A DNA stretch of 64,000 bases from Neisseria sp. DTU_2020_1000833_1_SI_GRL_NUU_006 (GCA_032388755.1 CP135593.1:1302001-1366000); one strand, 5' to 3'. Positions 34,442 to 43,921 are shown, counted from the first letter of the stretch. Numbers and translations are program-made. Notes: generated by a model not told the origin, from the sequence alone.

Positions 34442-34466
34442 TGAGGTTTGTCCGTTTTCTGTGCAA

Positions 34467-34504
34467 AGGTCGTCTGAAAGCCTTCGCGGTTTTTCAGACG
34501 ACCT
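34467..34504 (-). terminator. DUS-pair terminator after the small lipoprotein gene
   Basis: AGGTCGTCTGAA at 34467-34478 and complement at 34493-34504, 22 bp past the lipoprotein stop codon; tandem with the hairpin at 34400-34441. Confidence 0.7.
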
Positions 34505-34526
34505 TTTGGTTTGGGGCGCTCAAGGT

Positions 34527-34757
34527 TTAGAGGTTGCCGTGTTCGTAGCGGTAGTAGCCGGCTTCGTCCATACATTGCTCAAGGGATTTGGATTCGCGTC
34601 CGTGTTTGGCGTCGTGTTGCGCTTGTGATTTGCAAACGTTGATTTGGCGGGAAACGTCGGATTCGCTTGCGCCGGTACGGTGCCAGCGGTAGGCAGGGAC
34701 TTCGGCGGCGCAGGCGGCGAGTATGCAGGCGAGTGCGAGGGTGATGATGGGTTTCAT
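34527..34757 (-). CDS. Small lipoprotein, hypothetical
   Basis: 76 residues with a lipoprotein signal peptide, lipobox LAAC and Cys16 as acylation site (MKPIITLALACILAAC). The mature ~60 residues are polar and have two further cysteines (NVCKSQAQHDAK, LEQCMDEAGYYRYEHG) that may form a disulfide. AAGGAG precedes the start. It follows rapZ by 42 bp on the same strand and may be in that operon. Function unknown. Confidence 0.8.
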   Translation of the reverse strand: MKPIITLALACILAACAAEVPAYRWHRTGASESDVSRQINVCKSQAQHDAKHGRESKSLEQCMDEAGYYRYEHGNL

Positions 34758-34799
34758 GGTTTTCTCCTTTTATATCGAAAAGGTCGTCTGAAAAGGGAA

Positions 34800-35654
34800 T
34801 CAACGTCCGGACAGGTTTTGCGCCTGTCTGTGGCGGACCAGCAGTTCGTAATGCCCTTGCAGGCGTTGGGCGAGTTTTTCGACGACATAGACGGAACGGT
34901 GCTGCCCGCCGGTACAGCCGATGGCGATGGTAACGTAGCTGCGGCTTTCTTTTTGCAGGCGCGGGAGCCAGTGGTTCATAAAGTGGTCGATATCGTCCAC
35001 CATTTCCTGCGCCAGGGGCTGCTGGTCGAGATACGCTTGAATGGGGGCATCCATGCCGGTGTAGGGGCGCAGCTCGGGATCGTAATAGGGATTGGGCAGG
35101 CTGCGCATATCGAACATGAAATCGGCGTTGTTCGGCACGCCGTATTTGAAGCCGAAAGACTCGAGGATAACCAAAAGCCCCCTGCGTTCGATGTTGAGCC
35201 ATTGTTGAACGGCATAACGCAGTTGCTGCGCGTTCATTTTGGATGTGTCGATGCAATAGGCGATGTCTTTGAGCGGGAACAGCCATTCGCGCTCTTTTTG
35301 CAGGCTTTCCAGCAGGGTAAGGTTCAGCCCCGACAGCGGATGGCCGCGCCGCGTTTCGGAAAAACGGCGCACCAGCACGCTTTCTTCTGCCTCCACAAAC
35401 AATACTTCGACCTGATGGCCTTCATCGCGCAGGTATTGGATTTGCTCCTGCGCTTCCTGAATGTTGATGCCGGAGCGGACATCGACGCTCACGCCGAGTT
35501 TGGTTTCATCGGCGCGTTCGATGTGGTGCAGCACCAGCGAAGGCAACATTTCCAACGGCAGGTTGTCCACGCAGAAATAGCCGAGGTCTTCAAGCTGTTT
35601 GAGGGCAACGGACTTGCCCGAGCCGGACAATCCGCTAATCAGGACGATTTTCAT
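34800..35654 (-). CDS. rapZ: RNase adapter / nucleotide-binding protein RapZ
   Basis: 284 residues from ATG 35652-35654. Walker A GLSGSGKSVAL (near 8-18), CVDNLPLEMLPSLV, and the C-terminal domain GCTGGQHRSVYVVEKLAQRL are the family signatures. In enteric bacteria RapZ delivers the GlmZ sRNA to RNase E to control glucosamine-6-phosphate synthase; GlmZ itself is not known in Neisseria, so the target here is open. The start overlaps the hprK end by 20 bp, so the genes are translationally coupled. Confidence 0.95.
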   Translation of the reverse strand: MKIVLISGLSGSGKSVALKQLEDLGYFCVDNLPLEMLPSLVLHHIERADETKLGVSVDVRSGINIQEAQEQIQYLRDEGHQVEVLFVEAEESVLVRRFSETRRGHPLSGLNLTLLESLQKEREWLFPLKDIAYCIDTSKMNAQQLRYAVQQWLNIERRGLLVILESFGFKYGVPNNADFMFDMRSLPNPYYDPELRPYTGMDAPIQAYLDQQPLAQEMVDDIDHFMNHWLPRLQKESRSYVTIAIGCTGGQHRSVYVVEKLAQRLQGHYELLVRHRQAQNLSGR

Positions 35655-36597
35655 GGTTTTGTTCGTTTTCTTTGAGTTGTGTTTGATGGCGTTCGAGGAA
35701 TTCTTTGGTACTGTCTTTGCCGCGCAACTGGAGGATGTAGTTGCGTACCGCCGCTTCAACCAATACGGCAAGGTTGCGGCCCACGGCGACAGGCAGGGTG
35801 ACGGAACGGACGTTAACGTTGAGGATGGACTCGGTTTCCGTGCGTATGCTCAAGCGGTCGAGCTGCTTCATGTAATCGTCGTCGGCAGCGACCAGGTTGA
35901 TAATCAACTGGAGGATTTTTTTCGGACGGATGGAAGTTTCGCCGAAAATGTGGCGGATGTTGAGTATGCCCAAACCGCGCACTTCAAGGAAATCACGCAA
36001 CATCGGCGGGCAGCGGCCTTCGAGCGTTTCAGGGCCGGTACGGAAAAGCTCGACCGCATCATCGGCAATCAGGCTGTGTCCGCGTGAAATCAATTCCAAC
36101 GCCAACTCGCTTTTACCCAAGCCGGAATGACCGGTAATCAACACGCCGACTTCAAATACATCGAGGAATACGCCGTGTTTGACGATGGAAGTCGCCAGCG
36201 TGCGTTGCAGATAAATCCGCAACACGTCCATCAAATACGGGCTTTCGAGCTTGGAAGTCAAGAGCGGGATGTCGTTTTTATGACAGTAGTCGCGCAATTT
36301 GGGCGAAACCGCCAGACCGTTGGCAACGATGACCAGCGACATGGGGATATCGAAGAGTTCGCCGAAATCGTAATTCAACTCGCCCGATTCGAGGCGCTTG
36401 AGATATTCGGCTTCGGCAACACCGACGACTTGGATTTGATTGGGATGGATAAAATTCAAATGGCCGACCAACGCCAAAACGGGTTTGTCGGCCTCTACTC
36501 CGATGCGGTTGTCTGCACCCGAATTGCCTGCCGCCCAAGCAAGTTGGAGCTTGTGCTGATTGTCGGAAAACAGGCGGCGGACGGATATACTGGGCAT
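35635..36597 (-). CDS. hprK: HPr kinase/phosphorylase
   Basis: 320 residues. An N-terminal DRTGG-like domain is followed by the kinase with Walker A ITGHSGLGKSELALELISRGH and SLIADDAVEL, then RGLGILNIRHIFGE and the C-terminal IIN/LVAADDDYMKQLDRL region. It phosphorylates or dephosphorylates a serine on HPr in response to ATP and metabolites. It sits 3 bp after ptsN and overlaps rapZ: the incomplete, regulatory PTS cluster typical of Neisseria. Confidence 0.96.
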   Translation of the reverse strand: MPSISVRRLFSDNQHKLQLAWAAGNSGADNRIGVEADKPVLALVGHLNFIHPNQIQVVGVAEAEYLKRLESGELNYDFGELFDIPMSLVIVANGLAVSPKLRDYCHKNDIPLLTSKLESPYLMDVLRIYLQRTLATSIVKHGVFLDVFEVGVLITGHSGLGKSELALELISRGHSLIADDAVELFRTGPETLEGRCPPMLRDFLEVRGLGILNIRHIFGETSIRPKKILQLIINLVAADDDYMKQLDRLSIRTETESILNVNVRSVTLPVAVGRNLAVLVEAAVRNYILQLRGKDSTKEFLERHQTQLKENEQNHENRPD

Positions 36598-36600
36598 TCT

Positions 36601-37050
36601 TTACTCTTCTGCCAGAAGTTTGCGCACCTCCTCGGCAGAGGTCGCGGACATCAAGGCTTCACGGACGGCTTTTTGCGAGAACCTGCCCGCCAGTTTGGAC
36701 AAGACTTCCAAATGCTCGCCGGTCGCATTTTCCGGCACCAACAAAGTGAAAATCAGGGATACGGGTTTGCCGTCGGGCGCATCGAAAGCGACCGGTTCTT
36801 TCGTGCGGATAAACGCGCCGGTGGCTTTTTTCACGCAGGCATGACGGCCGTGCGGGATGGCGACGCCCTGCCCCAAGCCGGTCGAACCCAGCTTTTCGCG
36901 GGCAAACAGGCAGTCGAAGACATCGCCGTGAGGTAATTCTGCTTCATGTTCAAGCAGCAGGCCCGCTTCTTCAAACAAGCGTTTTTTGCTGCCGACTTCC
37001 AAGTCTAAAACGATATGGGACAAAGGCAAAATTTCGCCGATAAGGCTCAT
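36601..37050 (-). CDS. ptsN: PTS IIA-like nitrogen regulatory protein PtsN
   Basis: 149 residues from ATG 37048-37050, with AGAGA upstream. The fold is EIIA-fructose/nitrogen type, with the phosphorylated His in GVAIPHGRHACV and the following KKATGAFIRTKEPVAFDAPDGKPV and FTLLVPENATGEHLEVLSKLA. It is a phosphate acceptor used for regulation rather than transport. First gene of the ptsN-hprK-rapZ operon. Confidence 0.94.
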   Translation of the reverse strand: MSLIGEILPLSHIVLDLEVGSKKRLFEEAGLLLEHEAELPHGDVFDCLFAREKLGSTGLGQGVAIPHGRHACVKKATGAFIRTKEPVAFDAPDGKPVSLIFTLLVPENATGEHLEVLSKLAGRFSQKAVREALMSATSAEEVRKLLAEE

Positions 37051-37283
37051 AGAAATCTCTTTTGATGTGGCAAAATGAAATGGAATTGTACCGACTGTCT
37101 GTACAAACCTCAATCCTGAACACGCAATTTACACTCAGATTGCTAACAAGAAACGCTGCTTCTTTGATATTTCTTAACTCACACACAAGGTCGTCTGAAA
37201 ACGGCGGCAAGTGTTTTACAGCAGGTTTGGCTACCAGACAAAACTCCGCCGCTATTATCAATCCGTCCCTCCCAAAAAGCAAA

Positions 37284-37313
37284 ACGTCGTCTGAAACCCT
37301 TTTCAGACGACGT
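37284..37313 (-). terminator. Variant DUS-pair terminator after ubiA
   Basis: ACGTCGTCTGAA (37284-37295) and complement (37302-37313), followed on the leftward strand by a T-rich stretch. The G-to-C change is matched on both arms, so the stem is preserved. Confidence 0.7.
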
Positions 37314-37331
37314 TTTAACCATTTTATTGCC

Positions 37332-38249
37332 TTACAACCGCGTGGCAGCCAAAGCCCACAAATAATGCCCCGCCAGACCCAAAAACCACAGCAGGCCGAT
37401 ATAGTTGTTATCCAGAAACACTTTAAAACAAGTCTGGCGGTCGCGCGTTTTGATGGCATGGTATTGACCGATTTGCAGCCACACCACCGCAGGCAGCATG
37501 ATCCAATACGGCCATGTCGCGCCGATTTTCACACCCAACACCGCCATCAGCGCGGTAAACCAAAAATGGCAGAGCATAGAAGCGGAAATATCGTGATCGC
37601 CGAACGTGATCGCCGAAGTTTTAATCCCGATTTTCAAATCGTCTTCCTTGTCCGACATCGCATAAATCGTGTCGTAGGCAAGCGTCCACAAAGCATTGGC
37701 GGTAAACATCAGCCACGCCGTAGAAGGCACGCCGCTGCGGACGGCGGCAAACGCCATCGGAATCCCGAAAGAAAACGCCAGCCCCAAATAAAACTGCGGC
37801 AGCGGGAAAAACCGTTTGGTAAAGGGGTAAGTCATCGCCAAAAACAGCGCGGGAACGCTCATCACCCAAGTCAACAGGTTCAGCGGCGTCATGCAGAGGG
37901 CGGCAAGCAGGCAGAGGATGACGGTCAGCAGAATCGCTTCCGTTTTAGAAACCAACCCACGGGCAAAGGGGCGGTTTTTCGTGCGCTCGACCAAACCGTC
38001 AAAATCGCGGTCGGCAAAGTCGTTGATCACGCAGCCTGCGCTGCGCATAAAGAATGTACCGGCGGTAAACGCCCAAAAAATATCCGCTTCCGGAATGCCT
38101 TCCGAAGCGACCCATAACGCCCAATAGGTCGGCCAAAGCAGCAGCAACGTGCCGATAGGCTTGTCGATGCGCATCAGCTTGCCATATATTAAAATGCGGG
38201 CAACGGCGTGGCGGTTGAGAAAATGTAGGAGAAAACGTCTTATCTTCAT
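37332..38249 (-). CDS. ubiA: 4-hydroxybenzoate polyprenyltransferase
   Basis: 305 residues, about eight membrane helices. The two Asp-rich metal/prenyl-diphosphate motifs are NDFADRDFDGLVERTKNRP (near 97) and YDTIYAMSDKEDDLKIGIKT (near 215). It attaches the polyprenyl chain to 4-hydroxybenzoate in ubiquinone synthesis at the inner membrane. No good ribosome site precedes 38249, so an internal Met (25 codons in) is an alternative start. Confidence 0.95.
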   Translation of the reverse strand: MKIRRFLLHFLNRHAVARILIYGKLMRIDKPIGTLLLLWPTYWALWVASEGIPEADIFWAFTAGTFFMRSAGCVINDFADRDFDGLVERTKNRPFARGLVSKTEAILLTVILCLLAALCMTPLNLLTWVMSVPALFLAMTYPFTKRFFPLPQFYLGLAFSFGIPMAFAAVRSGVPSTAWLMFTANALWTLAYDTIYAMSDKEDDLKIGIKTSAITFGDHDISASMLCHFWFTALMAVLGVKIGATWPYWIMLPAVVWLQIGQYHAIKTRDRQTCFKVFLDNNYIGLLWFLGLAGHYLWALAATRL

Positions 38250-38612
38250 GTAGGTAATTTAAATTCTATGGCAAACCCGGACAAACCTCGCATCCCTTTT
38301 CAGACTTTGCCGTTACCTTATTAAAATTTTTGTAACTGTTTCAACGGAAACTTGCCTATTATAAGCTAATTTTCAAGAATGATGATTAAATTTAAACATT
38401 TATGACAAAAATTAAACAGGATGCCATTTGAGATACTGAAAATGAATCTAGAAAACGCAGTGCAAACATCTAAAATAAAATACCTAAAAATCAATAAGAA
38501 ACCAATTTAAAATACCAATTCTCTACTACACACCCAACTTACCCAAATCTCCCATTTAATACGAAAAGTTCCTCCTTTATTACAAAATAAATAATTGGCA
38601 TCCCCAAGAATA
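38250..38612. other. AT-rich intergenic region, no gene supported
   Basis: About 360 bp with only tiny open frames (the longest I noted is 22 codons from about 38441 with no ribosome site). No hairpin or repeat is obvious apart from the DUS pair that follows at 38613. Confidence 0.6.
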
Positions 38613-38652
38613 AGGTCGTCTGAAATGCAACCTACCAGTTTTCAGACGACCT
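38613..38652 (-). terminator. DUS-pair terminator after the pseudouridine synthase gene
   Basis: AGGTCGTCTGAA at 38613-38624 and complement at 38641-38652, 32 bp past the stop codon. Confidence 0.75.
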
Positions 38653-38683
38653 TATCTTACTGCAAACATCAGGCTTACGACAT

Positions 38684-39427
38684 TTAAAACGATTCATCCG
38701 CCCGCAGATAACGCCATTTGCCGGGCGGCAGTTTGCCCAGTTTGACTTTACCCATTCGAATCCGCTTCAGCCCGACGACGCGCAAACCGACGAGTTCGCA
38801 CATACGGCGGATTTGTCGCTTTTTGCCTTGTTTCAACACGAAACGCAGCTGGTCTTCGTTTTGCCATTCTACTTTGGCAGGACGCAGTTTCTCTCCGTCC
38901 AAACTCAATCCGTGGTTGAGCAAGGCAAGTCCTTTTTCGTCCAATTTGCCGCGCACGCGTACCAAATATTCTTTTTCACTGCCGCTGTTTTCGCCGATAA
39001 GCTGCTTGGCGATGCGGCCGTCCTGCGTCAACACCAGCAACCCGACGGAATCGATGTCCAGCCTACCGGCGGGCGCCAAGCCGAATTTGTGTTTTTCGCT
39101 GAAGGGGATACGGCTGTCGTCCCCTTCCCAACGGTTGTCGGCGGTAATCAGCTCGGCGGCGGATTTATAGCCTTTTTCCGCCTGCGCGCTGACGTAGCCG
39201 ACGGGCTTGTTGAGCAGGATGGTAACGCGCTCTGCCTGTTTTTCATGCGCCTGCCGGTTGAGGTCGATGCGGTCGCGTTCGGTTACTTTCTGACCGAGTA
39301 CGGCGGTTTGCCCGTTGACCTTGACCCAGCCTTGCTCGATGTAGCTGTCTGCCTCGCGGCGCGAGCACAAGCCCAATTGCGCCATACGCTTGGAAAGTCG
39401 CATGGTTTCTTCGGATGTATTGTCCAT
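38684..39427 (-). CDS. RluB/RluE/RluF-family 23S rRNA pseudouridine synthase (RluF-like)
   Basis: 247 residues. An N-terminal S4 RNA-binding domain (MRLSKRMAQLGLCSRREADSY) is followed by the synthase core with the catalytic Asp in APAGRLDIDSVGLLVLTQDG, LNKPVGYVSAQ, and LKQGKKRQIRRMCELVGLRV. It isomerises a uridine in 23S rRNA. The length and S4 domain fit RluF best, but RluB cannot be excluded by reading alone. Confidence 0.9.
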   Translation of the reverse strand: MDNTSEETMRLSKRMAQLGLCSRREADSYIEQGWVKVNGQTAVLGQKVTERDRIDLNRQAHEKQAERVTILLNKPVGYVSAQAEKGYKSAAELITADNRWEGDDSRIPFSEKHKFGLAPAGRLDIDSVGLLVLTQDGRIAKQLIGENSGSEKEYLVRVRGKLDEKGLALLNHGLSLDGEKLRPAKVEWQNEDQLRFVLKQGKKRQIRRMCELVGLRVVGLKRIRMGKVKLGKLPPGKWRYLRADESF

Positions 39428-39477
39428 AATATGTCTGAATTTAAAAGAGAAAACGGATTATATCACTGCAATAGGAA

Positions 39478-39519
39478 AGGTCGTCTGAAAAGAAATCAAG
39501 AGACTCTTTCAGACGACCT
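39478..39519 (-). terminator. DUS-pair terminator after galU
   Basis: AGGTCGTCTGAA at 39478-39489 and complement at 39508-39519, 25 bp past the galU stop codon. Confidence 0.75.
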
Positions 39520-39543
39520 TATCTTTTCAAGACTAGATCAGGC

Positions 39544-40407
39544 TTAAGAATATTGTTTTAAGAGTTCGCGGAACTGCGCGCCGGTTTCCGGATGTTTCAA
39601 GCCGTAGGCAACGGTAGCTTCGAGATAACCCAGTTTGCTGCCGCAGTCGTAGCGTTTGCCGTCGAAGGCATGGGCGAGGACGAACTCGTGATCCAACAGG
39701 CGGGCAATGCCGTCGGTCAGTTGGATTTCGTTGCCTGCGCCGCGTGGCAGGTTTTCCAGAAGGCTGAAAATGCGCGGGGTCAGGATGTAACGGCCGACAA
39801 CAGCAAGATTGGACGGCGCTTCTTCGGGCTTCGGTTTCTCTACAATATTGGTAATCCGTTGAAAGCTGTTTAATTTTTCCACTTCTACAATGCCGTAAGA
39901 ACCGGTTTGCGACGGATCGACGGTTTCCACGCCCAAAACGCTGTTGCCGCTTTGATTGTAGATATCGACCATTTGCTTCAGTGCGCCTTTGGGCGCGTCA
40001 ATCAGGTCGTCGGCGAGAATAACGGCAAAGGGTTCGTCGCCCACTGCGGCACGGGCGCACAATACGGCGTGTCCTAAACCCAAAGCCTCGGCTTGACGAA
40101 TGTAAAGGCAGGTAATGTTAGAAGGCAGAATGTCTTTAACGTGTTCCAGCAGTTTGTCTTTTTGACGCATTTCCAGCTCGGTTTCCAGCTCGTAGGCTTT
40201 GTCGAAATGGTCTTCGATACTGCGTTTGTTGCGGCCTGTAATGAACACCATTTCTGTGCAACCTGCTTCTACTGCTTCTTCTACCGCGTATTGAATCAAC
40301 GGCTTATCGACGATAGGCAGCATTTCTTTCGGACTGGCTTTGGTGGCAGGCAGAAAGCGCGTACCCATACCGGCTACAGGGAAAACGGCTTTTTTAATCG
40401 GTTTCAT
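39544..40407 (-). CDS. galU: UTP--glucose-1-phosphate uridylyltransferase
   Basis: 287 residues from ATG 40405-40407, with AGAGGAAAA upstream. The nucleotidyltransferase signature is FPVAGMGTRFLPATKASPKEM, with ILADDLID and EKPKPEEAPSNLAVVGRY. It makes UDP-glucose from UTP and glucose-1-phosphate, needed for lipooligosaccharide sugars. Monocistronic. Confidence 0.96.
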   Translation of the reverse strand: MKPIKKAVFPVAGMGTRFLPATKASPKEMLPIVDKPLIQYAVEEAVEAGCTEMVFITGRNKRSIEDHFDKAYELETELEMRQKDKLLEHVKDILPSNITCLYIRQAEALGLGHAVLCARAAVGDEPFAVILADDLIDAPKGALKQMVDIYNQSGNSVLGVETVDPSQTGSYGIVEVEKLNSFQRITNIVEKPKPEEAPSNLAVVGRYILTPRIFSLLENLPRGAGNEIQLTDGIARLLDHEFVLAHAFDGKRYDCGSKLGYLEATVAYGLKHPETGAQFRELLKQYS

Positions 40408-40599
40408 AAATTTTCCTCTTACTTTATATTTCAAAGTATCCAGCTATCCGGGGGAGTACAATAATTCATCGGCTTCATTCCCAGACCACATTATCAAAAA
40501 TGATTTTGTAATAATCATCAATGTGTTAATTGTAACATGACATAATTTCACTGTAACAACCCCAACCGTAAAGCACAGCAAAATCCTGTATCCGTATTT

Positions 40600-41217
40600 T
40601 CACTCTACACCCTTCTGACCGGCACAATAATACCGGTAACGTTCTGCCAACCCATACAATATCAGCGCAGTCAATCCCCAAATATCGTAATGCAAATACG
40701 GCAAAACAGGCGTAGCGATCATATTGCCTTCATGAATGAAGCTGCGGCTGCCATAGTTGCCCATATCCAGTGCGAAATCCAATGGCAAGTAAAAGATTTC
40801 AGCCACTTCCCCACTATTGGCACAAGTTGGCGGATTTTCCGGACAGAGTGCCAAAACCGGATGTACTTCATAACCGGACGGCGTGTAATAAGGCGGCAAC
40901 AGTGGAAAAACCTGCCAAAAATGCGGTGCAATCCCCGTCTCTTCTTCAGTTTCACGCAATGCTGTCACAATAAAGTCTTTATCCCCTTCGTCTGACCTTC
41001 CTCCGGCAAAAGCAATCTGCCCGGTATGGTGGCGCAGGGTATCGGCGCGACGCGTCAGCAAAATTTGCCACTGCCCTTCCCGCCGAACGACTGCCAGCAA
41101 AACGGCGGCTGTTTTACCTTCCTGCCGGACAAAACGGTTTCGTTCCTCTTGCGCTATGCTGGCATAACGAGATGCCTGCCCGAAAAAATCCACAAGATCG
41201 GTCTGCCTCATCTCCAT
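40600..41217 (-). CDS. Nudix hydrolase, CoA pyrophosphatase type (NudL/YeaB-like)
   Basis: 205 residues. The Nudix box GGRSDEGDKDFIVTALRETEEETGI is preceded by LLTRRADTLRHHTGQIAFAGG, the UPF0035 signature that marks coenzyme A-diphosphatases. It should cleave CoA or related nucleoside diphosphates in the cytoplasm. Divergent from the TPR gene at 41392. Confidence 0.88.
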   Translation of the reverse strand: MEMRQTDLVDFFGQASRYASIAQEERNRFVRQEGKTAAVLLAVVRREGQWQILLTRRADTLRHHTGQIAFAGGRSDEGDKDFIVTALRETEEETGIAPHFWQVFPLLPPYYTPSGYEVHPVLALCPENPPTCANSGEVAEIFYLPLDFALDMGNYGSRSFIHEGNMIATPVLPYLHYDIWGLTALILYGLAERYRYYCAGQKGVE

Positions 41218-41391
41218 ATACAGACTCCGAAAACAATGATTGATAGGTCGTCTGAAAAAAGAATATTACATTAGGTTTACGGTTGCTTAAAGCTCACGAA
41301 TCTACAAAGACAAGCGCTTGTGATAAAGTATCGGCTGTTTTCACGACGGATTATCCGCGCTTCAGTCCGTTTTTTTGAATAAAGGCTTATC

Positions 41392-43251
41392 ATGTTTTTG
41401 TCTCCGTCCCATATCCGCACACTGGCAGCAGCCGTCATACTGCTGTTTTCTGCCCAAACCATTGCCGCCAAGCAAGAATCTGCACCAGAAGTCAAAATCC
41501 AATCCCAGACCATTCAGAAAAAAAACCGCCGTACGCCTGAAGCAAGGCTCGCCGAACAAGAGCGCTTGATTGCTGCAAACGATCGCGCTTGGAAAATTTT
41601 CACGCTTTTAGGCGGCGAAATGGCTTTGCAAAAAGGGGATGCCGGTATGGCCTTGGGTACCTATATGCATATGCTCGACCGCACAAAATCACCCGACGTA
41701 GCAGAACGCGCATTGGAAATGGCGGTTTCACTCAATGCATTCGAACAGGCCGAGCTGATTTATCAAAAATGGCGGGAAATCGAACCTGTTCCGGGTGCAG
41801 CGCAAAAACGCATGACCTGGCTGCGCGACCTTCTAATCGGAAAAAACGACAAACGCCTCAGCGGCTTGGATGAAGTCCTTGCAGGCGCTACCGAAGAACA
41901 AAACCGCCGTATTTTCCTGCTTCTGGCCCAAACCGCCGTCCAGCAGCCTGATTTAGCGGAAAAGGCCTCGGCACCAGTTCATAAAGAAACACTCAAATAC
42001 CCTGAAATGCCTGAAGCGGCGATTGCAGATGCCATTTACAGCGCATACGACGGCAAGAAAAAAAATGCCATTGCCGCCCTGCAAAGACTCGCCAAACTGG
42101 ATTCAGAAATCCTGCCCCCGACCATGCTCACCTTGCGCCTGATGGCGCAACGCAGTCCGGAAATCCTCAACGGATTCTTCGAACAAACCGACACGCGCAA
42201 ACTGTCATCCGTATGGCAGGAGCTTGAAATCACCAACCTGGTTGCCAACCACCGCCCCGACAAGGCATACAGTCGTCTGAAAACGTTACTGGAAGACAAC
42301 CCCTCGCCCGATTTGTTTATCCAGGCTGCGATACTATCCTCCAGCCGTAAAGATGACTTATCCGTTGTCAACAATTACCTCGAAAAAGCCTACCAATCCG
42401 GCACAAGCCAACAACAAAGCCGTGCCGCCCTGATCGGCGCCATGACTTATGCCGATGCCAAAGATTACGTCAAGGCCAAACAATGGCTCGGCAAAATCAA
42501 TTCTGCGGATTACATTTTCGACAAAACCGTTCTCAGCGCCTCGCTCGAAGCCGAACAAGGCAACGGCAAAGCCGCGTGGGAATTGGCACAACGTGCGCTC
42601 AAACTGCCCGAGCAGCAAGGACGCTTTTTCGGTGCGCGCGAATTGCAACGTGTTTCCCTGTTTGCCATCGCCAAACACGACAACCCTAAGAAAGCACTAT
42701 CAGAGCTGAATACACTTATGGCAAAAGCTTCCAAACAGCCTGATGCCAACCAACTGCTGCCCGACATCCTCTACCAACGCGCCATGGTTTACGACAAAAT
42801 TGGAGAGCGCGACAAAGCCATTGCCGACCTTCGCCGCCAGTTGGAAATATCCCCCGACAGTACCAGCGGCATGAATGCTCTAGGCTATATCATGCTTTCT
42901 TCCCCGAAATATGATTTAAACGAAGCATTCAAACTGATTCAGGCCGCGTATCAGGTTGATCCGGAAAACCCCGCCATCAACGACAGCCTCGGTTGGGCAT
43001 ATTATCTGAAAGGCGATGCCGAAACTGCCTTGCCCTACCTGCAATACGCCTTCGAACAATATCCCGACGCCGAAGTCGCCTCGCATTTGGGCGAAGTTTT
43101 GTGGAAGCTCGGCAAGCCCGAAGATGCCAAAGCCATTTGGAACGAAGGTTTGAAACAAGAAGGCGACATCGGTTTATTGAAAGAAACCATGCGCCGATTC
43201 AATATTCCCGTTCCCCCGCGCAAAAAACACCCCTCCGCCAAAACAAAATAA
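41392..43251 (+). CDS. Tetratricopeptide repeat protein, exported
   Basis: 619 residues with an N-terminal signal peptide (TLAAAVILLFSAQTIAAKQ). It then consists of many helical repeats; clear TPR units near the C-terminus are ILYQRAMVYDKIGERDKAIA, GMNALGYIMLSS, NDSLGWAYYLKGDAETALPY and VASHLGEVLWKLGKPEDA. The C-terminus is basic (PVPPRKKHPSAKTK). It leads the TPR-lolB-ispE cluster found in other Neisseria, and is likely periplasmic or outer-membrane associated, perhaps in envelope assembly given its neighbour lolB; this is inference. Ribosome site AAGG before ATG. Confidence 0.85.
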   Translation: MFLSPSHIRTLAAAVILLFSAQTIAAKQESAPEVKIQSQTIQKKNRRTPEARLAEQERLIAANDRAWKIFTLLGGEMALQKGDAGMALGTYMHMLDRTKSPDVAERALEMAVSLNAFEQAELIYQKWREIEPVPGAAQKRMTWLRDLLIGKNDKRLSGLDEVLAGATEEQNRRIFLLLAQTAVQQPDLAEKASAPVHKETLKYPEMPEAAIADAIYSAYDGKKKNAIAALQRLAKLDSEILPPTMLTLRLMAQRSPEILNGFFEQTDTRKLSSVWQELEITNLVANHRPDKAYSRLKTLLEDNPSPDLFIQAAILSSSRKDDLSVVNNYLEKAYQSGTSQQQSRAALIGAMTYADAKDYVKAKQWLGKINSADYIFDKTVLSASLEAEQGNGKAAWELAQRALKLPEQQGRFFGARELQRVSLFAIAKHDNPKKALSELNTLMAKASKQPDANQLLPDILYQRAMVYDKIGERDKAIADLRRQLEISPDSTSGMNALGYIMLSSPKYDLNEAFKLIQAAYQVDPENPAINDSLGWAYYLKGDAETALPYLQYAFEQYPDAEVASHLGEVLWKLGKPEDAKAIWNEGLKQEGDIGLLKETMRRFNIPVPPRKKHPSAKTK

Positions 43252-43256
43252 AAAAC

Positions 43257-43285
43257 AGGTCGTCTGAAAACTTTTCAGACGACCC
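43257..43285 (+). terminator. DUS-pair hairpin between the TPR gene and lolB
   Basis: AGGTCGTCTGAA at 43257-43268 and TTCAGACGACCC at 43274-43285; a compact hairpin 22 bp before lolB that could attenuate transcription within the cluster. Confidence 0.6.
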
Positions 43286-43306
43286 TTCCCCTGCACAGGA
43301 TTTATC

Positions 43307-43894
43307 ATGAAACAGACCAATATATTATCCGCAGCCGCCCTAACCCTCCTCATCACCGCCTGCGCTCGCCCCGAGCTCCCGCAGCAAAATGGTTGGCAAC
43401 CGGCTGAAACAGTCAACGATTTTTCCGCCGAAGGGCGAATCGCCGTCAAACTCGAAGGCAAAGGCTCTTACGCCAACTTCGATTGGACATACCAAAACCA
43501 AGTTCAAACCATCAACATCAACACCCCGATCGGCAGTACCGTGGGGCAGTTGTGTCAAGATAATCAAGGCGTATTGGCCGTCGACAACAAAGGCCGTACA
43601 TATGAAGCCGCTACCGCACAAGAACTCAGCACCCGCCTATTGGGATTCGAACTCCCTATCCAATATCTGCACATTTGGGCAAGCGGAAAACGTGTAGCCG
43701 GCGCACCATACCAACTGCTCCCGGACAGCCGCCTGCAACAATTCGACTGGACAATTTCCCGCACACTCAACAGCAACGGCAAACCCAAAACCCTCCTATT
43801 GGAAAGCCCGAAACTCACTCTGCGCTTGGCATTCGACAACCTCGACGATCATCCCGAGGGCAACACCCAAACCCAATGTGCCGCCAGAAAATAA
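43307..43894 (+). CDS. lolB: Outer-membrane lipoprotein LolB
   Basis: 195 residues. Lipoprotein signal with lipobox ITAC and Cys19. The mature domain has the open-barrel LolB pattern: FSAEGRIAVKLEGKGSYANFDW, INTPIGSTVGQL, LLGFELPIQYLHIWASG and APYQLLPD. It receives lipoproteins from LolA and inserts them into the outer membrane. AGGA precedes the ATG. It is followed 27 bp later by ispE, the usual neighbour. Confidence 0.94.
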   Translation: MKQTNILSAAALTLLITACARPELPQQNGWQPAETVNDFSAEGRIAVKLEGKGSYANFDWTYQNQVQTININTPIGSTVGQLCQDNQGVLAVDNKGRTYEAATAQELSTRLLGFELPIQYLHIWASGKRVAGAPYQLLPDSRLQQFDWTISRTLNSNGKPKTLLLESPKLTLRLAFDNLDDHPEGNTQTQCAARK

Positions 43895-43921
43895 CCATCT
43901 CGCCAGACAACCGTAAACAAA

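Noticed and set aside
38441..38509. 22-codon open frame in the AT-rich gap after ubiA
   Set aside because: No ribosome site, Lys/Ile-rich composition expected from AT-rich non-coding DNA.
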